A DNA stretch of 64,000 nucleotides from an uncultured Eubacterium sp. (GCA_910577225.1 CAJTMV010000020.1:1-64000); one strand, 5' to 3'; counted from the first letter of the stretch, positions 26,699-36,770 are shown. Notes: generated by a model from the letters alone, not told the origin. Program-made: numbers and translations.

Positions 26699-28906
26699 TT
26701 ATCTCTTAAGATTTACCAGCTCTTCCAGTATACCGTCAGATGTGGATATTACTCTGGAATTGGCCTGATAACCACGCTGTGTTGTGATCATCTGCGTAAA
26801 CTCTGTCGCAAGGTCTACGTTGGACATTTCCAGCGTACCGCTGTCAATCGTAGAACCGTCGGAATCCATTTCCACGCCGATGCCGTCGAACTGACCGGAG
26901 TTCATCGTTGTACGATAACAGTTGTCGCCGATACTTTCAAGACCGGATGCATTGGCAAATCTGGCTACCGCAATCTGACCAAGCAGCGCAGTATTACCAT
27001 TGCTGTAAGAACCATAGATCTTACCGCTCTGATCCACCGAAAGACCGATCAGGGAACCGACACGCTTGCCTTCGCCTTCTCCTCTGCTGTCGCCGCCTGA
27101 CATTGCCGCGGTAGAAGAAGCGCCGTTGGAAAGGTTTTTCAGCGTTGAGAAATCGATCTCAATATCGCTAAACGGATTCGGATTGTCTCCGTTCATCTTG
27201 AAATTGGACATCCGCAGAATCTGTGACGTACTGCCCTGCTGTCCGATATAATTCAGACTGCCGTCCGCCGTTGAAAACTGCATCTTAAAACCGTCTGTGG
27301 ACGGAGTAACGATTTCGTAATGGCCGTCTTCCTGATAGTAACGAAATTCTGCGTCTACCGGCAGCTTTTCTGTAAAAATTCCCTGTGCGTTAATTTTCTC
27401 GGCATCTACAAGCAAATAACCGGCTCCGAGATAATCGTCCAGCGTATAAAGCTGCGCTGTCGTCTCGGATAAATTATCCCAGTTTGTACCCGTATTCGCC
27501 GGATCCAGTGTCAGCTTAAACGTCGGCGTACTTGTATTTTCTCCTGTAATCGTTACAATCACACTAAGATTTCCAGGCACAGATGCATTCTGTCCCAACA
27601 CATCCGTAAATGTCTCGCCCAGCTGTTTTAACTGATCTGCATCCAGCTTGTAATAAGTCTCGCCTGTCTGAGGCGTGCCGCCAGGAGGCGTTGTCTCTAC
27701 CAGCTTGTTGCCGTCCATCCATTCTTTCAGCTTATCGTTAACCGTTACAACCTTGATCGGCGTATCATTGCCGGTCATCGTGGTTCCCTGCGGCGGCGTA
27801 AACCAGCCCGCCAGTCCCAGGCTGTCTGCGGTTACTTCCTGACCAGACTTGTCAAAAATCTTATACGTATAGGTCGGAGTAGCCGGAGCAACCGCTTCAG
27901 GATTTGTGACCGTATACTCGATTTTATAGCCGTCCGGCAGTTCGTACTTTGTACCGGTTGCCGGATCTGTATAGGACAGATACTGGTTGATCGTTTCACT
28001 CGGAAAATGATAAACTAACTGCGGATCGGTACCGCCCGTCGGTATCATCGGCATGGCTGCCAGTCGTTTTAACGCGCCTGCCATACCGCTTGCCATAATA
28101 AAATCATCGGTAATATGCACATTGCTGCCCTGACCGCTTGCCGTTCCGAACAAATCGCTCAGCTTTGTACCTGAACTTGAAATAATCGACTTTCCATTGG
28201 CATCCTGAATATCTTTGAGGTTAACGGTATACTCGCCCTTATCCCCTGTTTTCTGTGCCGCAAATCTGGCTGTATACGCATAGCCAAGATTATCGTAAAT
28301 GATCAGATTCATGGAATACCCTTCATCCGAATTAACATTTGCGCTGTTGTCATCCAGAATACCAGAACAAACGCCGCGGGTTGTATACTCCGGATCAGAT
28401 GTCTGATTGTCGTTAGACATAATCTTTAACGGAGTTACCGTATCTTTACGAATGTTTCCGTTTGCGTCCACCTGCCAGCCCATTACCATATAACCGGTGG
28501 ATTCCATACAAAGGTTTCCAGCGCCGTCTACATAAAAAGCGCCGGCTCTTGTAAATACATTTTCTGTTCCTGTGTTGACAACGTAAAAACTCGTGGAATT
28601 TTTATCTGACAATTTCAGGTCAAAGGCTTTTCCCGTAGACTCAGATGCGCCGCCGGTATCGATATCGATCGCGGTCGATGCAAAGGTTGTACCAAGACCG
28701 ATCTGTTTTGCGTTAACGCCGCCCTTGCCTGTTTCCGCATTTGCGCCGGATGCAAAGGATGTCGTCTGATACATCATCGTACTAAATGTAGTACGTGAAG
28801 ATTTAAATCCTACCGTGTTTACGTTTGCAATATTGTTACCAATTACGTCCATTTTCGTCTGGTGGGTCTTAAGACCTGCTACCGACGAATACAATGCTCT
28901 CATCAT
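26699..28906 (-). CDS. flgE: Flagellar hook protein FlgE, enlarged
   Basis: 735 residues against about 260-450 in many species. The N-terminal D0 segment MMRALYSSVAGLKTHQTKMD and NNIANVNTVGFKSSRTTF, and the C-terminal MSNVDLATEFTQMITTQRGY with ANSRVISTSDGILEELVNL, are canonical. The middle (about 200-560) is expanded and includes a Pro/Thr/Gly-rich part, which would give large surface-exposed D2/D3 domains. The protein polymerises into the hook outside the cell. GGAGG lies about ten bases before the first ATG. Confidence 0.95.
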   Translation of the reverse strand: MMRALYSSVAGLKTHQTKMDVIGNNIANVNTVGFKSSRTTFSTMMYQTTSFASGANAETGKGGVNAKQIGLGTTFASTAIDIDTGGASESTGKAFDLKLSDKNSTSFYVVNTGTENVFTRAGAFYVDGAGNLCMESTGYMVMGWQVDANGNIRKDTVTPLKIMSNDNQTSDPEYTTRGVCSGILDDNSANVNSDEGYSMNLIIYDNLGYAYTARFAAQKTGDKGEYTVNLKDIQDANGKSIISSSGTKLSDLFGTASGQGSNVHITDDFIMASGMAGALKRLAAMPMIPTGGTDPQLVYHFPSETINQYLSYTDPATGTKYELPDGYKIEYTVTNPEAVAPATPTYTYKIFDKSGQEVTADSLGLAGWFTPPQGTTMTGNDTPIKVVTVNDKLKEWMDGNKLVETTPPGGTPQTGETYYKLDADQLKQLGETFTDVLGQNASVPGNLSVIVTITGENTSTPTFKLTLDPANTGTNWDNLSETTAQLYTLDDYLGAGYLLVDAEKINAQGIFTEKLPVDAEFRYYQEDGHYEIVTPSTDGFKMQFSTADGSLNYIGQQGSTSQILRMSNFKMNGDNPNPFSDIEIDFSTLKNLSNGASSTAAMSGGDSRGEGEGKRVGSLIGLSVDQSGKIYGSYSNGNTALLGQIAVARFANASGLESIGDNCYRTTMNSGQFDGIGVEMDSDGSTIDSGTLEMSNVDLATEFTQMITTQRGYQANSRVISTSDGILEELVNLKR

Positions 28907-28997
28907 AGTAAAATGACCTCCTGTATTTAAATGCTTTCCGAGGCGCCGTGCGGTTTCCTCAGTCAGTCAGAAACCGCAGCCTCCTGATAGGTCCGGC

Positions 28998-29411
28998 CTA
29001 TATAATCACAGCGCCGTCAATATTTGTAAAGATATTTTCATCTGTTTCACTTTTGTCCATTGCGGTAACGACCGTTTTATTTGGTATATTTACGATAAAC
29101 GCCAGCGAATCGACAATCACAAGTGAATCGTGAATTCCTTTCTCTCCTGCTTTTCTGACACCGGATTCCAGACGTTCATTCTGTTCTCTGGAAAGACTGA
29201 TGTTACGGTTTTCCAATCGCATGCAGGCGTGTTTGGAAAATTTTAAAGGACTGATACCAGCAGCCTCTTCCTGTGTCTGCCGGGACGTCTTTCTTAGTAC
29301 TTCCTCAAAAGATACCTGCGAGCCTGCATCCGCCGCGACATCATTTTTCTGCGTCAGATACTGATCCGTCATCTGTTGTATGGAAGTGAACTGTTTTTCG
29401 ATTCCTTTCAT
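28998..29411 (-). CDS. TIGR02530-type flagellar operon protein
   Basis: 137 residues from the ATG at 29411, eight bases after GGAG; the ORF extends 20 codons upstream without family-like sequence. The C-terminal half holds FSKHACMRLENRNISLSREQ, DSLVIVDSLAFIVNIPNKTVVTAMD and ENIFTNIDGAVII, the conserved core of the small protein found between flgD and flgE in Firmicute fla operons. It may assist hook assembly. The role is inferred from context. Confidence 0.85.
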   Translation of the reverse strand: MKGIEKQFTSIQQMTDQYLTQKNDVAADAGSQVSFEEVLRKTSRQTQEEAAGISPLKFSKHACMRLENRNISLSREQNERLESGVRKAGEKGIHDSLVIVDSLAFIVNIPNKTVVTAMDKSETDENIFTNIDGAVII

Positions 29412-29485
29412 AATTTCAACTCCATCCTGTTGCCTGATACACAAAGCCTCCCTGCGATGCCTATCCTGCAAAGATTACGGCTTAT

Positions 29486-30505
29486 TTAACTGTTTGCTGT
29501 GCCTTCTGTACTTTCTGAACTGTCTTCGCCTTCTTCACTGCCCGCGTCATCCGGATTTTCTGTTTCCGGCTTGTTCTGCGCCTTTAACTCTTCCAAAATC
29601 TTTTGCAGCAATGCGGCTACGTCATTTTCTGCATCGTCTCCGCTTCCTTCTGTCGTAAGACCCGCTTTTTTAGATGCCGTCTCGAGCGCCTGTTTGACGT
29701 TCTCGTACTGTTTGATCGTCTGTTCCGCTACTTTTTTACGCTGCGACTCTGTCAGTCCTTCGTAGAGCTTTGCGGTATCTGCAAACTGCGCATTGTATGT
29801 AATCAATGTCTCTGTATCTGCAGACTCGATCTCACCTACGGACGGGAGCTGACCTACGGATCCGGTAAATTCGGTTGCTTTGAGCGCATCCATCTTGGTT
29901 TCCAGCGCACGCAGCTTATCCAGATCTGCCTTTTCCACAAATTTTTTCTGCGTCTCTGTCAGCTTTTCGTATTCTTCACGCGCTGATTTTACGAGTCCCG
30001 CGTCCGATACCGTCAGATTATTTTCGGACGGAAGAAGCTGTATCAGCTTATGCAGATCGTTGGCCAGTATCGCGCCTTCGTAATATTCCTGATCCGATAC
30101 CGTATCCAGCTGATCCAGATCGTACAGCTTATCGTTTACGGACAGCTTGGTCTTACCATCCTGCTTGGTAATAAAATCCACTTTACCTCTTACAAATCCA
30201 TTATCTCCATCGTTGATAAATACATATTTGCCTACCAGATCATTTGCCGACTGTTTGTCAAATGCCTGCTGCATATTATTTAACGATTCAACCATTGAGA
30301 AGGTTGCCATCTGCGCTACCCACTCGGTATTGCTCGTCGGCTCCAGAGGATCCTGATACTGCATCTGCGCTACCAAAAGCTGTAAAAACTGATCCTGGCC
30401 CATCGTATTGTCTACATTTTTTTTCTTACCGCCTTTACCGGTGGACGAAGATTCAGACGTGTCTTCTACAAATTTTCCATCTTTAACTTCCTGTATAAGC
30501 GCCAT
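29486..30505 (-). CDS. flgD: Hook-capping protein FlgD with helical repeat extension
   Basis: 339 residues. The N-terminal FlgD domain has MGQDQFLQLLVAQMQYQDPL (about 35-54) and TEWVAQMATFSMVESL; a short beta segment (about 95-150) follows. Beyond it are two copies of a helical unit: LLPSENNLTVSDAGLVKSAR..YEKLTETQKKFV (about 157-190) and LPSVGEIES...YEGLTESQRKKV (about 220-259). This LT-x-x-Q-(K/R)-K-x-V unit is seen in many Firmicute surface proteins. An acidic tail ends the protein. FlgD caps the growing hook. The repeat extension is unusual for FlgD. Confidence 0.9.
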   Translation of the reverse strand: MALIQEVKDGKFVEDTSESSSTGKGGKKKNVDNTMGQDQFLQLLVAQMQYQDPLEPTSNTEWVAQMATFSMVESLNNMQQAFDKQSANDLVGKYVFINDGDNGFVRGKVDFITKQDGKTKLSVNDKLYDLDQLDTVSDQEYYEGAILANDLHKLIQLLPSENNLTVSDAGLVKSAREEYEKLTETQKKFVEKADLDKLRALETKMDALKATEFTGSVGQLPSVGEIESADTETLITYNAQFADTAKLYEGLTESQRKKVAEQTIKQYENVKQALETASKKAGLTTEGSGDDAENDVAALLQKILEELKAQNKPETENPDDAGSEEGEDSSESTEGTANS

Positions 30506-30556
30506 AGAGATTCTCCTTTCCTTTTTCCTGTCAGCGGGATAAAAATCGCCGCCCGT

Positions 30557-32092
30557 TTAAGCCTTATAATCGACATTATTGCCGTTGTCACGCATAATCT
30601 GTGCCACAAGAGCTTCTTCTTCAGACATCATGCCGGATAATCCGTCCAGATCGTTCAGGTCTCCCAGATTAATGCTTCTTCTGGAACGCCTCATATTCTG
30701 CTCTTCCTGCTGTCTGGTCTGCTCTTCCTGACTATGTGCGTCACGCTCTAAATTGCTTTCAAATTCATGGGTGCCTGTGGTAACTTCTACCGCATCCACT
30801 TTTATGCCCTGCTGATTCAGATTTTCTTTTAATATCGCTGCCTGCTGCACGAGCGCTTCTTTGATATTCTCATTCTGTGCGGTCAGCTGCGCGGTCACTG
30901 TCCCCTGCTTTTCTGTAACATGCAGATATACTTTTCCAAGATTTTCCGGATTCAGCTGCATCTCAATGGACTTCACATCTTCGGAAAGATGGATTCTTGT
31001 ATGCTGTACGATCTGATCGATCACTTCCTGCATATTTACCTGCGGCAATGGAGCTTCTGCAACCGGATTTTGCGGCGCCTGCACGTTCACTGACGGCTCC
31101 TGCGCATGGACATTCGTCTGAAAATCAAAGCGTGTATGGTCCTGTGTCTCCGCATTTCCTGCCATGTTCTGCGTCGGATTTTGCTGTGTGCCCGTTTCCT
31201 GCCCGGTCTGCGCCTCTTCCTGCTGCGGCTGGGTATGAAATACCGGCTTTGTCTCCTGCGGCTGCTCACTTTGTACCTGTTCTGTCTGCGGCTGCTGCGT
31301 CGCGCTTTCCTGCTGCGGCTGAGCCTGCACCGTCTGTACGGCTTCTCTTCCTGTGGAAACTGCCTGCTGCGTTTCCGGCTGTACCTGCTGCTGTGTTTCC
31401 GGTACGGTCTGCTGCATCTGTTCTGTCTGCGGCTGTACGTCCTGTTCCTGCTGCGGCAGCATTGTCTCGATCGGCTGCTCCGTTCCTTCCATCATCGCAT
31501 GAACCTGATCCATCAGCTCATCCATGGATACTCCGAGTTTACTGAGTAAGTCTTCCGTAATTACGGACGTCTCCTGCATCACAAGCTGAAAATTTTCCTG
31601 AAACAGCATGCCCGCCGCGTCCTGACTTCCTGTCAGCTCTACCGCCAGCACAATCAGCTGCTGCGGATTCAAAAGATCTGCCTGTGTCAGTCCAAGAAGC
31701 TCCATTGCGGCTTCGATCTGCTCGTCGTCCACACCCAGATTTTCTTTGATCACTTCTTTGATGTTTTCTACGGCCTCTTCTACCGTTTCCTGCACAGTCT
31801 GTGTATCCGTCTGTCCGGTTCCGGTATTGCCTGCAGTTTTATCTGTCTGCACGGCAGCCTTGTTCTGATACTGCTCATACTGTTCTTTGACATTTGTATC
31901 GTTTCCAGCCGGCTTTGTCTGTAAAACCGCATTCTGTCCTTTTGCTGTCTGCGCAGTATTGGAAGAATTTTGCCGCATATAATTGGAAAACGTATTTTGC
32001 AGTCCCTGCAGCTTCTGGGATTTTGCGCCCGCTGCCTCTGCCGTTTGCGTCGTCTCTGTACCTGAGACTGTCATAAGTTGTATTGCTGGCAT
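30557..32092 (-). CDS. fliK: Flagellar hook-length control protein FliK
   Basis: 511 residues from MPAIQLMTVSG at 32092, which has GGAGG six bases upstream; the ORF extends 23 codons further without a ribosome binding site. The long Gln/Glu/Val-rich middle (about 190-330, with many QPQ/TQQ units) is typical of the FliK ruler. The C-terminal hook-length domain (about 345-450) has IEMQLNPENLGKVYLHV and VTAQLTAQNENIKEALV. It interacts with FlhB to switch export specificity. Confidence 0.92.
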   Translation of the reverse strand: MPAIQLMTVSGTETTQTAEAAGAKSQKLQGLQNTFSNYMRQNSSNTAQTAKGQNAVLQTKPAGNDTNVKEQYEQYQNKAAVQTDKTAGNTGTGQTDTQTVQETVEEAVENIKEVIKENLGVDDEQIEAAMELLGLTQADLLNPQQLIVLAVELTGSQDAAGMLFQENFQLVMQETSVITEDLLSKLGVSMDELMDQVHAMMEGTEQPIETMLPQQEQDVQPQTEQMQQTVPETQQQVQPETQQAVSTGREAVQTVQAQPQQESATQQPQTEQVQSEQPQETKPVFHTQPQQEEAQTGQETGTQQNPTQNMAGNAETQDHTRFDFQTNVHAQEPSVNVQAPQNPVAEAPLPQVNMQEVIDQIVQHTRIHLSEDVKSIEMQLNPENLGKVYLHVTEKQGTVTAQLTAQNENIKEALVQQAAILKENLNQQGIKVDAVEVTTGTHEFESNLERDAHSQEEQTRQQEEQNMRRSRRSINLGDLNDLDGLSGMMSEEEALVAQIMRDNGNNVDYKA

Positions 32093-32198
32093 TCTCTGCC
32101 TCCTTTCTTTCGGATTGATATTTATATAAACTGCCTTTGCAATCGCTCTTTTGGATCCCAAAAGCAGAATATACCATAAGTAGAAATCAAACTATCTG

Positions 32199-33047
32199 TC
32201 AGCGTTTCGCCGGCTCCAGCATTTCTGTCAGCTTTGCCGCCGTATCCTGATTCATAGCGGCTAAAATGTTCGCGCGATTTGCCGACGTCATCTTTTCCAG
32301 TATTCTTCTTACCAGAGACAGATTATCTGTCATCGTATCGAAAATCGCGGCTGCATCCTTTGGCTTCATTGTCGAATATGTCTTTACATAATCGTCCACT
32401 TTGCTGTCATATTCTGTCTGTTCCACCACTTCTTTATAGAGGACCTCGGCATTGTCCGGATTAATCGCCTCGTAAAATTTCTGATATTCCGAAATATCCG
32501 GCGCATCCTCGCCAAATACGATTTCTTCGTAAAATTCCTGACGAAGCGCTTCAAATTCCGCTTCGTTTTCCCGATATTTTTTCAGCTTGCGCACCTGCGA
32601 CTGCAGATCTTCTATTCTTGCGGAGCTGTCTTTATCTGTCTGCAGAGCCGTCTCCAGCTCGCCTTCCAGCTCTTTAATTCTTGCGATTGCCTCATCGAGC
32701 GTCCGATATGGATAATCTGCGTCTTCCGCGCTTTCCTCTGCCTTTATTTCCGGCAGAATCCTGTTTACATACGGCACATCCTTTAATATTGGATACAATA
32801 CGGTAGATCCAAAGCCGCCGACATCCAGTCGGATTAACAACGCCAGTATCCCAAGCCAGATCGCAATAATTACAAGCGTTGCAAACGCTACAATCAGCTT
32901 TCCGCCGACAGTCTCCTGTTCTTCGGCCATTTCCTGTTCCTGCCTTGCCGCTTTTTTCTCCTGCTTTTTCTTCTTTTTTTCTTCTTTTTTTCTTGCTTTT
33001 TCCTGCTTTTTGGCATCTGCCTGTGCCTGCATTGCTTCTTCCGGCAT
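32199..33047 (-). CDS. MotE/YlxF-like protein with MgtE N-terminal-type domain
   Basis: 282 residues. A Lys/Glu-rich cytoplasmic start (about 10-45), one membrane helix (about 48-70), a coiled coil (about 115-165) and a C-terminal MgtE_N-like domain (about 215-280, KTYSTMKPKDAAAIFDTM and ANILAAMNQDTAAKLTEM). The layout is that of MotE/YlxF proteins that sit between fliJ and fliK. MotE in other bacteria is a chaperone-like partner of stator assembly. Confidence 0.8.
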   Translation of the reverse strand: MPEEAMQAQADAKKQEKARKKEEKKKKKQEKKAARQEQEMAEEQETVGGKLIVAFATLVIIAIWLGILALLIRLDVGGFGSTVLYPILKDVPYVNRILPEIKAEESAEDADYPYRTLDEAIARIKELEGELETALQTDKDSSARIEDLQSQVRKLKKYRENEAEFEALRQEFYEEIVFGEDAPDISEYQKFYEAINPDNAEVLYKEVVEQTEYDSKVDDYVKTYSTMKPKDAAAIFDTMTDNLSLVRRILEKMTSANRANILAAMNQDTAAKLTEMLEPAKR

Positions 33048-33060
33048 TTAGATACCCTCC

Positions 33061-33507
33061 TTATGTACTTTGTCCATGATACGTATAACTGACAAGCTCA
33101 TTTACGGCCTGATTTTCTTCGTAAGCCACTTCCTGTTTAAACTCTTCAAACGCATGCTCCCGCAGCTTCTCGAACGTCTTGCGCTCCATCATCATTTCAT
33201 TTAACTTTAATCTTGCCGCCTCCACCTGCTTTTCAGCTGCATGAACGACCATCATCTGCGCGCGGATCTTTGACTTCATAATATCGATGGACTGCCGGTT
33301 TTCTTTGATATCGCGAATACTGATGTTTCCGCTGACGAGCTCTACGGCGCGTTTTTCATACATGGAACGCTGCGTAATCAGCATCTGAAGCGCCGCTTCT
33401 TCCTTTCGCAGCTTTGCATTTGCCTGCCCATACGCTATTTTCGCCTGGCTTTCCAGCTTTAGCTTGATATCTAAAATACTTTGCAGTTTAAAACGAAACT
33501 TCGCCAT
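33061..33507 (-). CDS. fliJ: Flagellar export protein FliJ
   Basis: 148 residues, predicted entirely as an antiparallel coiled coil, beginning MAKFRFKLQSILDIKLKLES, the normal FliJ start (F.F.LQ.ILD.K). It is the central stalk of the FliH-FliI ATPase and lies directly after fliI. Confidence 0.9.
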   Translation of the reverse strand: MAKFRFKLQSILDIKLKLESQAKIAYGQANAKLRKEEAALQMLITQRSMYEKRAVELVSGNISIRDIKENRQSIDIMKSKIRAQMMVVHAAEKQVEAARLKLNEMMMERKTFEKLREHAFEEFKQEVAYEENQAVNELVSYTYHGQST

Positions 33508-33545
33508 GCATCCGGCTCCTTTTTGATTTCAATCTGTCATCGTTC

Positions 33546-34874
33546 TTATTTTGAATCGCTGAAAATCGCTTCGAGACGTTCGATAATCTCCTCAAACGTA
33601 AATTTTTCCATCGTTCCCTGCATGAGAAACTGATTGACCGCGTTGATTTTCTGAATGGCATAATCGATCGCTACGTTGGTGCCATTTTTATAGGCTCCGA
33701 TATTAATCAGGTCTTCCGCCTCGTCATAGGTACCAAGAACGTTTCGCAGCCTGCCTGCAGCGCTTTTATGCTCGTCGGACGCGATCGCGCTCATACATCT
33801 TGAAATACTTGCAAGTACATCAATCGCAGGGTAATGATTCTTCTGCCCAAGTCTTCTTGATAATACTATATGCCCGTCAAGGATACTTCGTGCAGTATCC
33901 GTAATCGGTTCGTTAAAATCGTCTCCGTCTACGAGTACCGTATACAATCCGGTAATAGAGCCTTTATCCGAATTGCCCGCACGCTCTAACAGCTTTGGCA
34001 TCTCTGAATAAATACTCGGCGGATATCCTCTGGTTACCGGCGGTTCGCCTGACGCCAGACCGATCTCTCTCTGCGCCATGCAAAAACGAGTGAGCGAATC
34101 CATCATCAGCAAAACGTCTTTTCCCTGATCTCTGAAATATTCCGCGATAGCTGTCGCGGTTTTTGCCGCCTTGTTACGAATGAGCGCCGGTTTGTCGGAA
34201 GTCGCCACGATAACAACCGAGCGCTTCATTCCTTCCTCACCCATGTCGTTTTCTATAAACTCGCGCACCTCACGTCCACGCTCTCCAATCAGTGCGATGA
34301 CATTGATATCTGCCCTTGTATTTCGTGCAAACATTCCCATCAGTGTACTCTTACCAACGCCAGACCCTGCAAAGATACCGATACGCTGCCCTTTTCCAAC
34401 GGTAATCAGTCCGTCCACGGCTTTGACGCCAAGCGGCAGCACATCACGAATAATCACGCGCGACATTGGATCCGGAGGCATTGCCTCTACCGGATATTCT
34501 GTCGTCAGTTCCATTTCTTTCACATCCGTAGGCCGCCCCAGTCCGTCCAGCGTATGTCCCAGTATCTGGTCGTCTACCATAACGGACAGCGGATGTCCGG
34601 TATTCTCAACAATACATCCCACGCCGATCCCTTCTACATTTTCAAAAGGCATCAAAAGAATGTGTTTGTCTCGAAATCCTACGACTTCTGCCATAACAGA
34701 TATATCGTTTTCCTGATCGATCAGAATCCGGCACAGATCGTTCAATCTGGCGTCAGGTCCCAGCGACTCGATCGTGAGTCCGACGACTTTTGCCACTTTG
34801 CCATATCGGTTAAAATATGTTTTATCAACTAAAGAAATATATTTGCTATATTGCTTTTTTATAACTTCATTCAC
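33546..34874 (-). CDS. fliI: Flagellum-specific export ATPase FliI
   Basis: 442 residues. Walker A is GIFAGSGVGKSTLMG (about 165-179), and Walker B lies in DVLLMMDSLTRFCMAQREIGL. The F1-beta-like family signature PSIYSEMPKLLERAGN is present. It powers substrate release from export chaperones at the base of the flagellum. The start is GTG, eight bases after GAGG. It follows fliH by ten bases. Confidence 0.97.
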   Translation of the reverse strand: MNEVIKKQYSKYISLVDKTYFNRYGKVAKVVGLTIESLGPDARLNDLCRILIDQENDISVMAEVVGFRDKHILLMPFENVEGIGVGCIVENTGHPLSVMVDDQILGHTLDGLGRPTDVKEMELTTEYPVEAMPPDPMSRVIIRDVLPLGVKAVDGLITVGKGQRIGIFAGSGVGKSTLMGMFARNTRADINVIALIGERGREVREFIENDMGEEGMKRSVVIVATSDKPALIRNKAAKTATAIAEYFRDQGKDVLLMMDSLTRFCMAQREIGLASGEPPVTRGYPPSIYSEMPKLLERAGNSDKGSITGLYTVLVDGDDFNEPITDTARSILDGHIVLSRRLGQKNHYPAIDVLASISRCMSAIASDEHKSAAGRLRNVLGTYDEAEDLINIGAYKNGTNVAIDYAIQKINAVNQFLMQGTMEKFTFEEIIERLEAIFSDSK

Positions 34875-34884
34875 AATGTTATCC

Positions 34885-35754
34885 TCAATTTGTACGGGAC
34901 AATGCTTTCAGATCTTTGATCAGATTGGATAACTGTACGTTTAATCCGCATTCAAATAATCCTTCGTCGGTATCGATCGTACACTGTCCGGACTGCATGG
35001 ATTCGTCCATAATAATGTCCAGCGTGACTTCTCCGCCGATTTTTTCCATAATCTCTTCTTTTCCGGACGCGATGTCCGCATAGTCCATACTGCTGACAAA
35101 AATGCGGTATTCCCGACTGTTTTTAATGTGCCGGACGGTCCGCCGGATCAGATATAAGAGAATCTCTCGATGGTCTGCAAAATCTGTATGCAGTACCTGA
35201 TCGAACACCTCTATGACAGCGTCCATCAGCTCCGGTTCCATGGCATACAGCCGGTCTGCATATGCCTGCTCCTGCTCTTCACGCATCTGATCAAGCTGTG
35301 CGCGCATCTGCGTTTCCTGTGCCTGCACACGCTCCATGCCCTTCGCGTACCCCTGATCTTCCGCTTCTTTTCTGGCTCGTTCTTTTAGATTTTCGGCTTC
35401 CTGCACCGCTTTTTTTAAAATCGTCTCCGCATCCGCCGTCGCCTTGGACATAATCTGCTCCGCCTGCTCTTTGGCGCGTTCCACATAATCGATTTCCATT
35501 TCGGGTACGGTTTCCAGCTGCAGTCCCATCAGACCTTCTGAAAATTCAGCGGACGATTGTTCCTGATCGGGCATTTCCCCGCCGTTTTCTGCCGCCTGTT
35601 TTTGCCGCTCTTCCAGCTGCTGTCTGCGCAGCTGCGCCTGTCGTTCAAAGGAAAGCGCGCTGAGCTTTTGCTCCAGCAGTTCATTGTAATCGATAACGCG
35701 GGTATAGACATCTCCTTTATTTGTATTCACATGCGCTTTATATAAATTAGACAA
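34885..35754 (-). CDS. fliH: Flagellar assembly protein FliH
   Basis: 289 residues if translation begins at the TTG at 35752-35754, about 9-11 bases after GGAGGTG and overlapping the fliG stop by eight bases; an earlier TTG at 35787 lacks a ribosome binding site. A long Glu/Ala/Gln coiled coil (about 20-175) precedes the C-terminal domain with HTDFADHREILLYLIRRTV and VTLDIIMDESMQSGQCTIDT, the FliH/V-ATPase-E-like end that binds FliI. It is the stator of the export ATPase. Confidence 0.9.
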   Translation of the reverse strand: MSNLYKAHVNTNKGDVYTRVIDYNELLEQKLSALSFERQAQLRRQQLEERQKQAAENGGEMPDQEQSSAEFSEGLMGLQLETVPEMEIDYVERAKEQAEQIMSKATADAETILKKAVQEAENLKERARKEAEDQGYAKGMERVQAQETQMRAQLDQMREEQEQAYADRLYAMEPELMDAVIEVFDQVLHTDFADHREILLYLIRRTVRHIKNSREYRIFVSSMDYADIASGKEEIMEKIGGEVTLDIIMDESMQSGQCTIDTDEGLFECGLNVQLSNLIKDLKALSRTN

Positions 35755-36751
35755 CGATCTCGTCACCTCCGCCTCTGGAAATAACAATTTCAGCGGAATC
35801 CTCCAACTTACGTATTACAGCGACAATCTTCTGCTGCGCTTCTTCTACATCTTTCATTCGTACCGGACCCATAAATTCCATATCTTCCTCGATCATAGCA
35901 GCCAGACGTTTGGAAAGGTTCTTAAGAATCGCGCCTTTCACTTCGTCATTTGCACCCTTAAGCGCAATCGCAAGATCGCTGTTTTCCACATCACGCAGCA
36001 CACGCTGAATCGCACGATCGTCCAGCAGCAGAATATCTTCGAATACGAACATCTTTTTGCGGATCTCGTCTGCCAGTTCCGGCTCTTCCACCTCGAGTGT
36101 CTCCATAATGTGCTTTTCTGTACTTCGGTCTACGGTATTTAAAATGTTTACAATTGCATCGACACCGCCGACAATCGTATAATCCTGATTTGCCAGGGAT
36201 GCCAGTTTCCGTTCCAGCACGCTTTCAACCTCTTTGATTACGTCCGGAGACGTCCGGTCCATCATCGCGATACGTCTTGCCACATCCGCCTGTTTTTCCG
36301 GATCCAGCGATCCGATAATCATGGACGCCTGATTTGGCGACAAATAGGACAGGATCATAGCAATTGTCTGCGGATGCTCATCCTGAATAAAGTTCAGCAC
36401 CTGACTGGCATCCGTCTTACGTACAAATTCGAACGGTCGTACCTGCAGCGAAGCCGTCAGCTTTGTAATAACCTGCTGCGCACGTTCTTCGCCAAGCGCT
36501 TTGTCCAGCAGATCCTTTGCATAGCCGATACCGCCTTCTGATATGTATTGCTGCGCCAGACACACCTGATAAAATTCATTGATGATATCGTCTTTTAACT
36601 GAGGCGCAATACTTCTTGTATTTGCGATTTCCAGCGTCAGTTCCTCTATCTCATCTTCTTTTAAATATCTGAATATACTTGCCGATTTTTCCGGTCCCAG
36701 CGCGATCAGAAGAACTGCCGCCTTTTGAAGACCACTCATCTTATCTGCCAT
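35747..36751 (-). CDS. fliG: Flagellar motor switch protein FliG
   Basis: 334 residues, the family length. It shows LQKAAVLLIALGPEKSASIF (N-domain), EHPQTIAMILSYLSPNQAS with the EHPQTIA motif (middle), and the torque-generating C-domain with MFVFEDILLLDDRAIQRVLR (about 235-254). FliG couples the C-ring to MotA and to FliF. The 3' end overlaps fliH. Confidence 0.97.
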   Translation of the reverse strand: MADKMSGLQKAAVLLIALGPEKSASIFRYLKEDEIEELTLEIANTRSIAPQLKDDIINEFYQVCLAQQYISEGGIGYAKDLLDKALGEERAQQVITKLTASLQVRPFEFVRKTDASQVLNFIQDEHPQTIAMILSYLSPNQASMIIGSLDPEKQADVARRIAMMDRTSPDVIKEVESVLERKLASLANQDYTIVGGVDAIVNILNTVDRSTEKHIMETLEVEEPELADEIRKKMFVFEDILLLDDRAIQRVLRDVENSDLAIALKGANDEVKGAILKNLSKRLAAMIEEDMEFMGPVRMKDVEEAQQKIVAVIRKLEDSAEIVISRGGGDEIVV

Positions 36752-36770
36752 GTCTCTCCCTCAATTTTAC

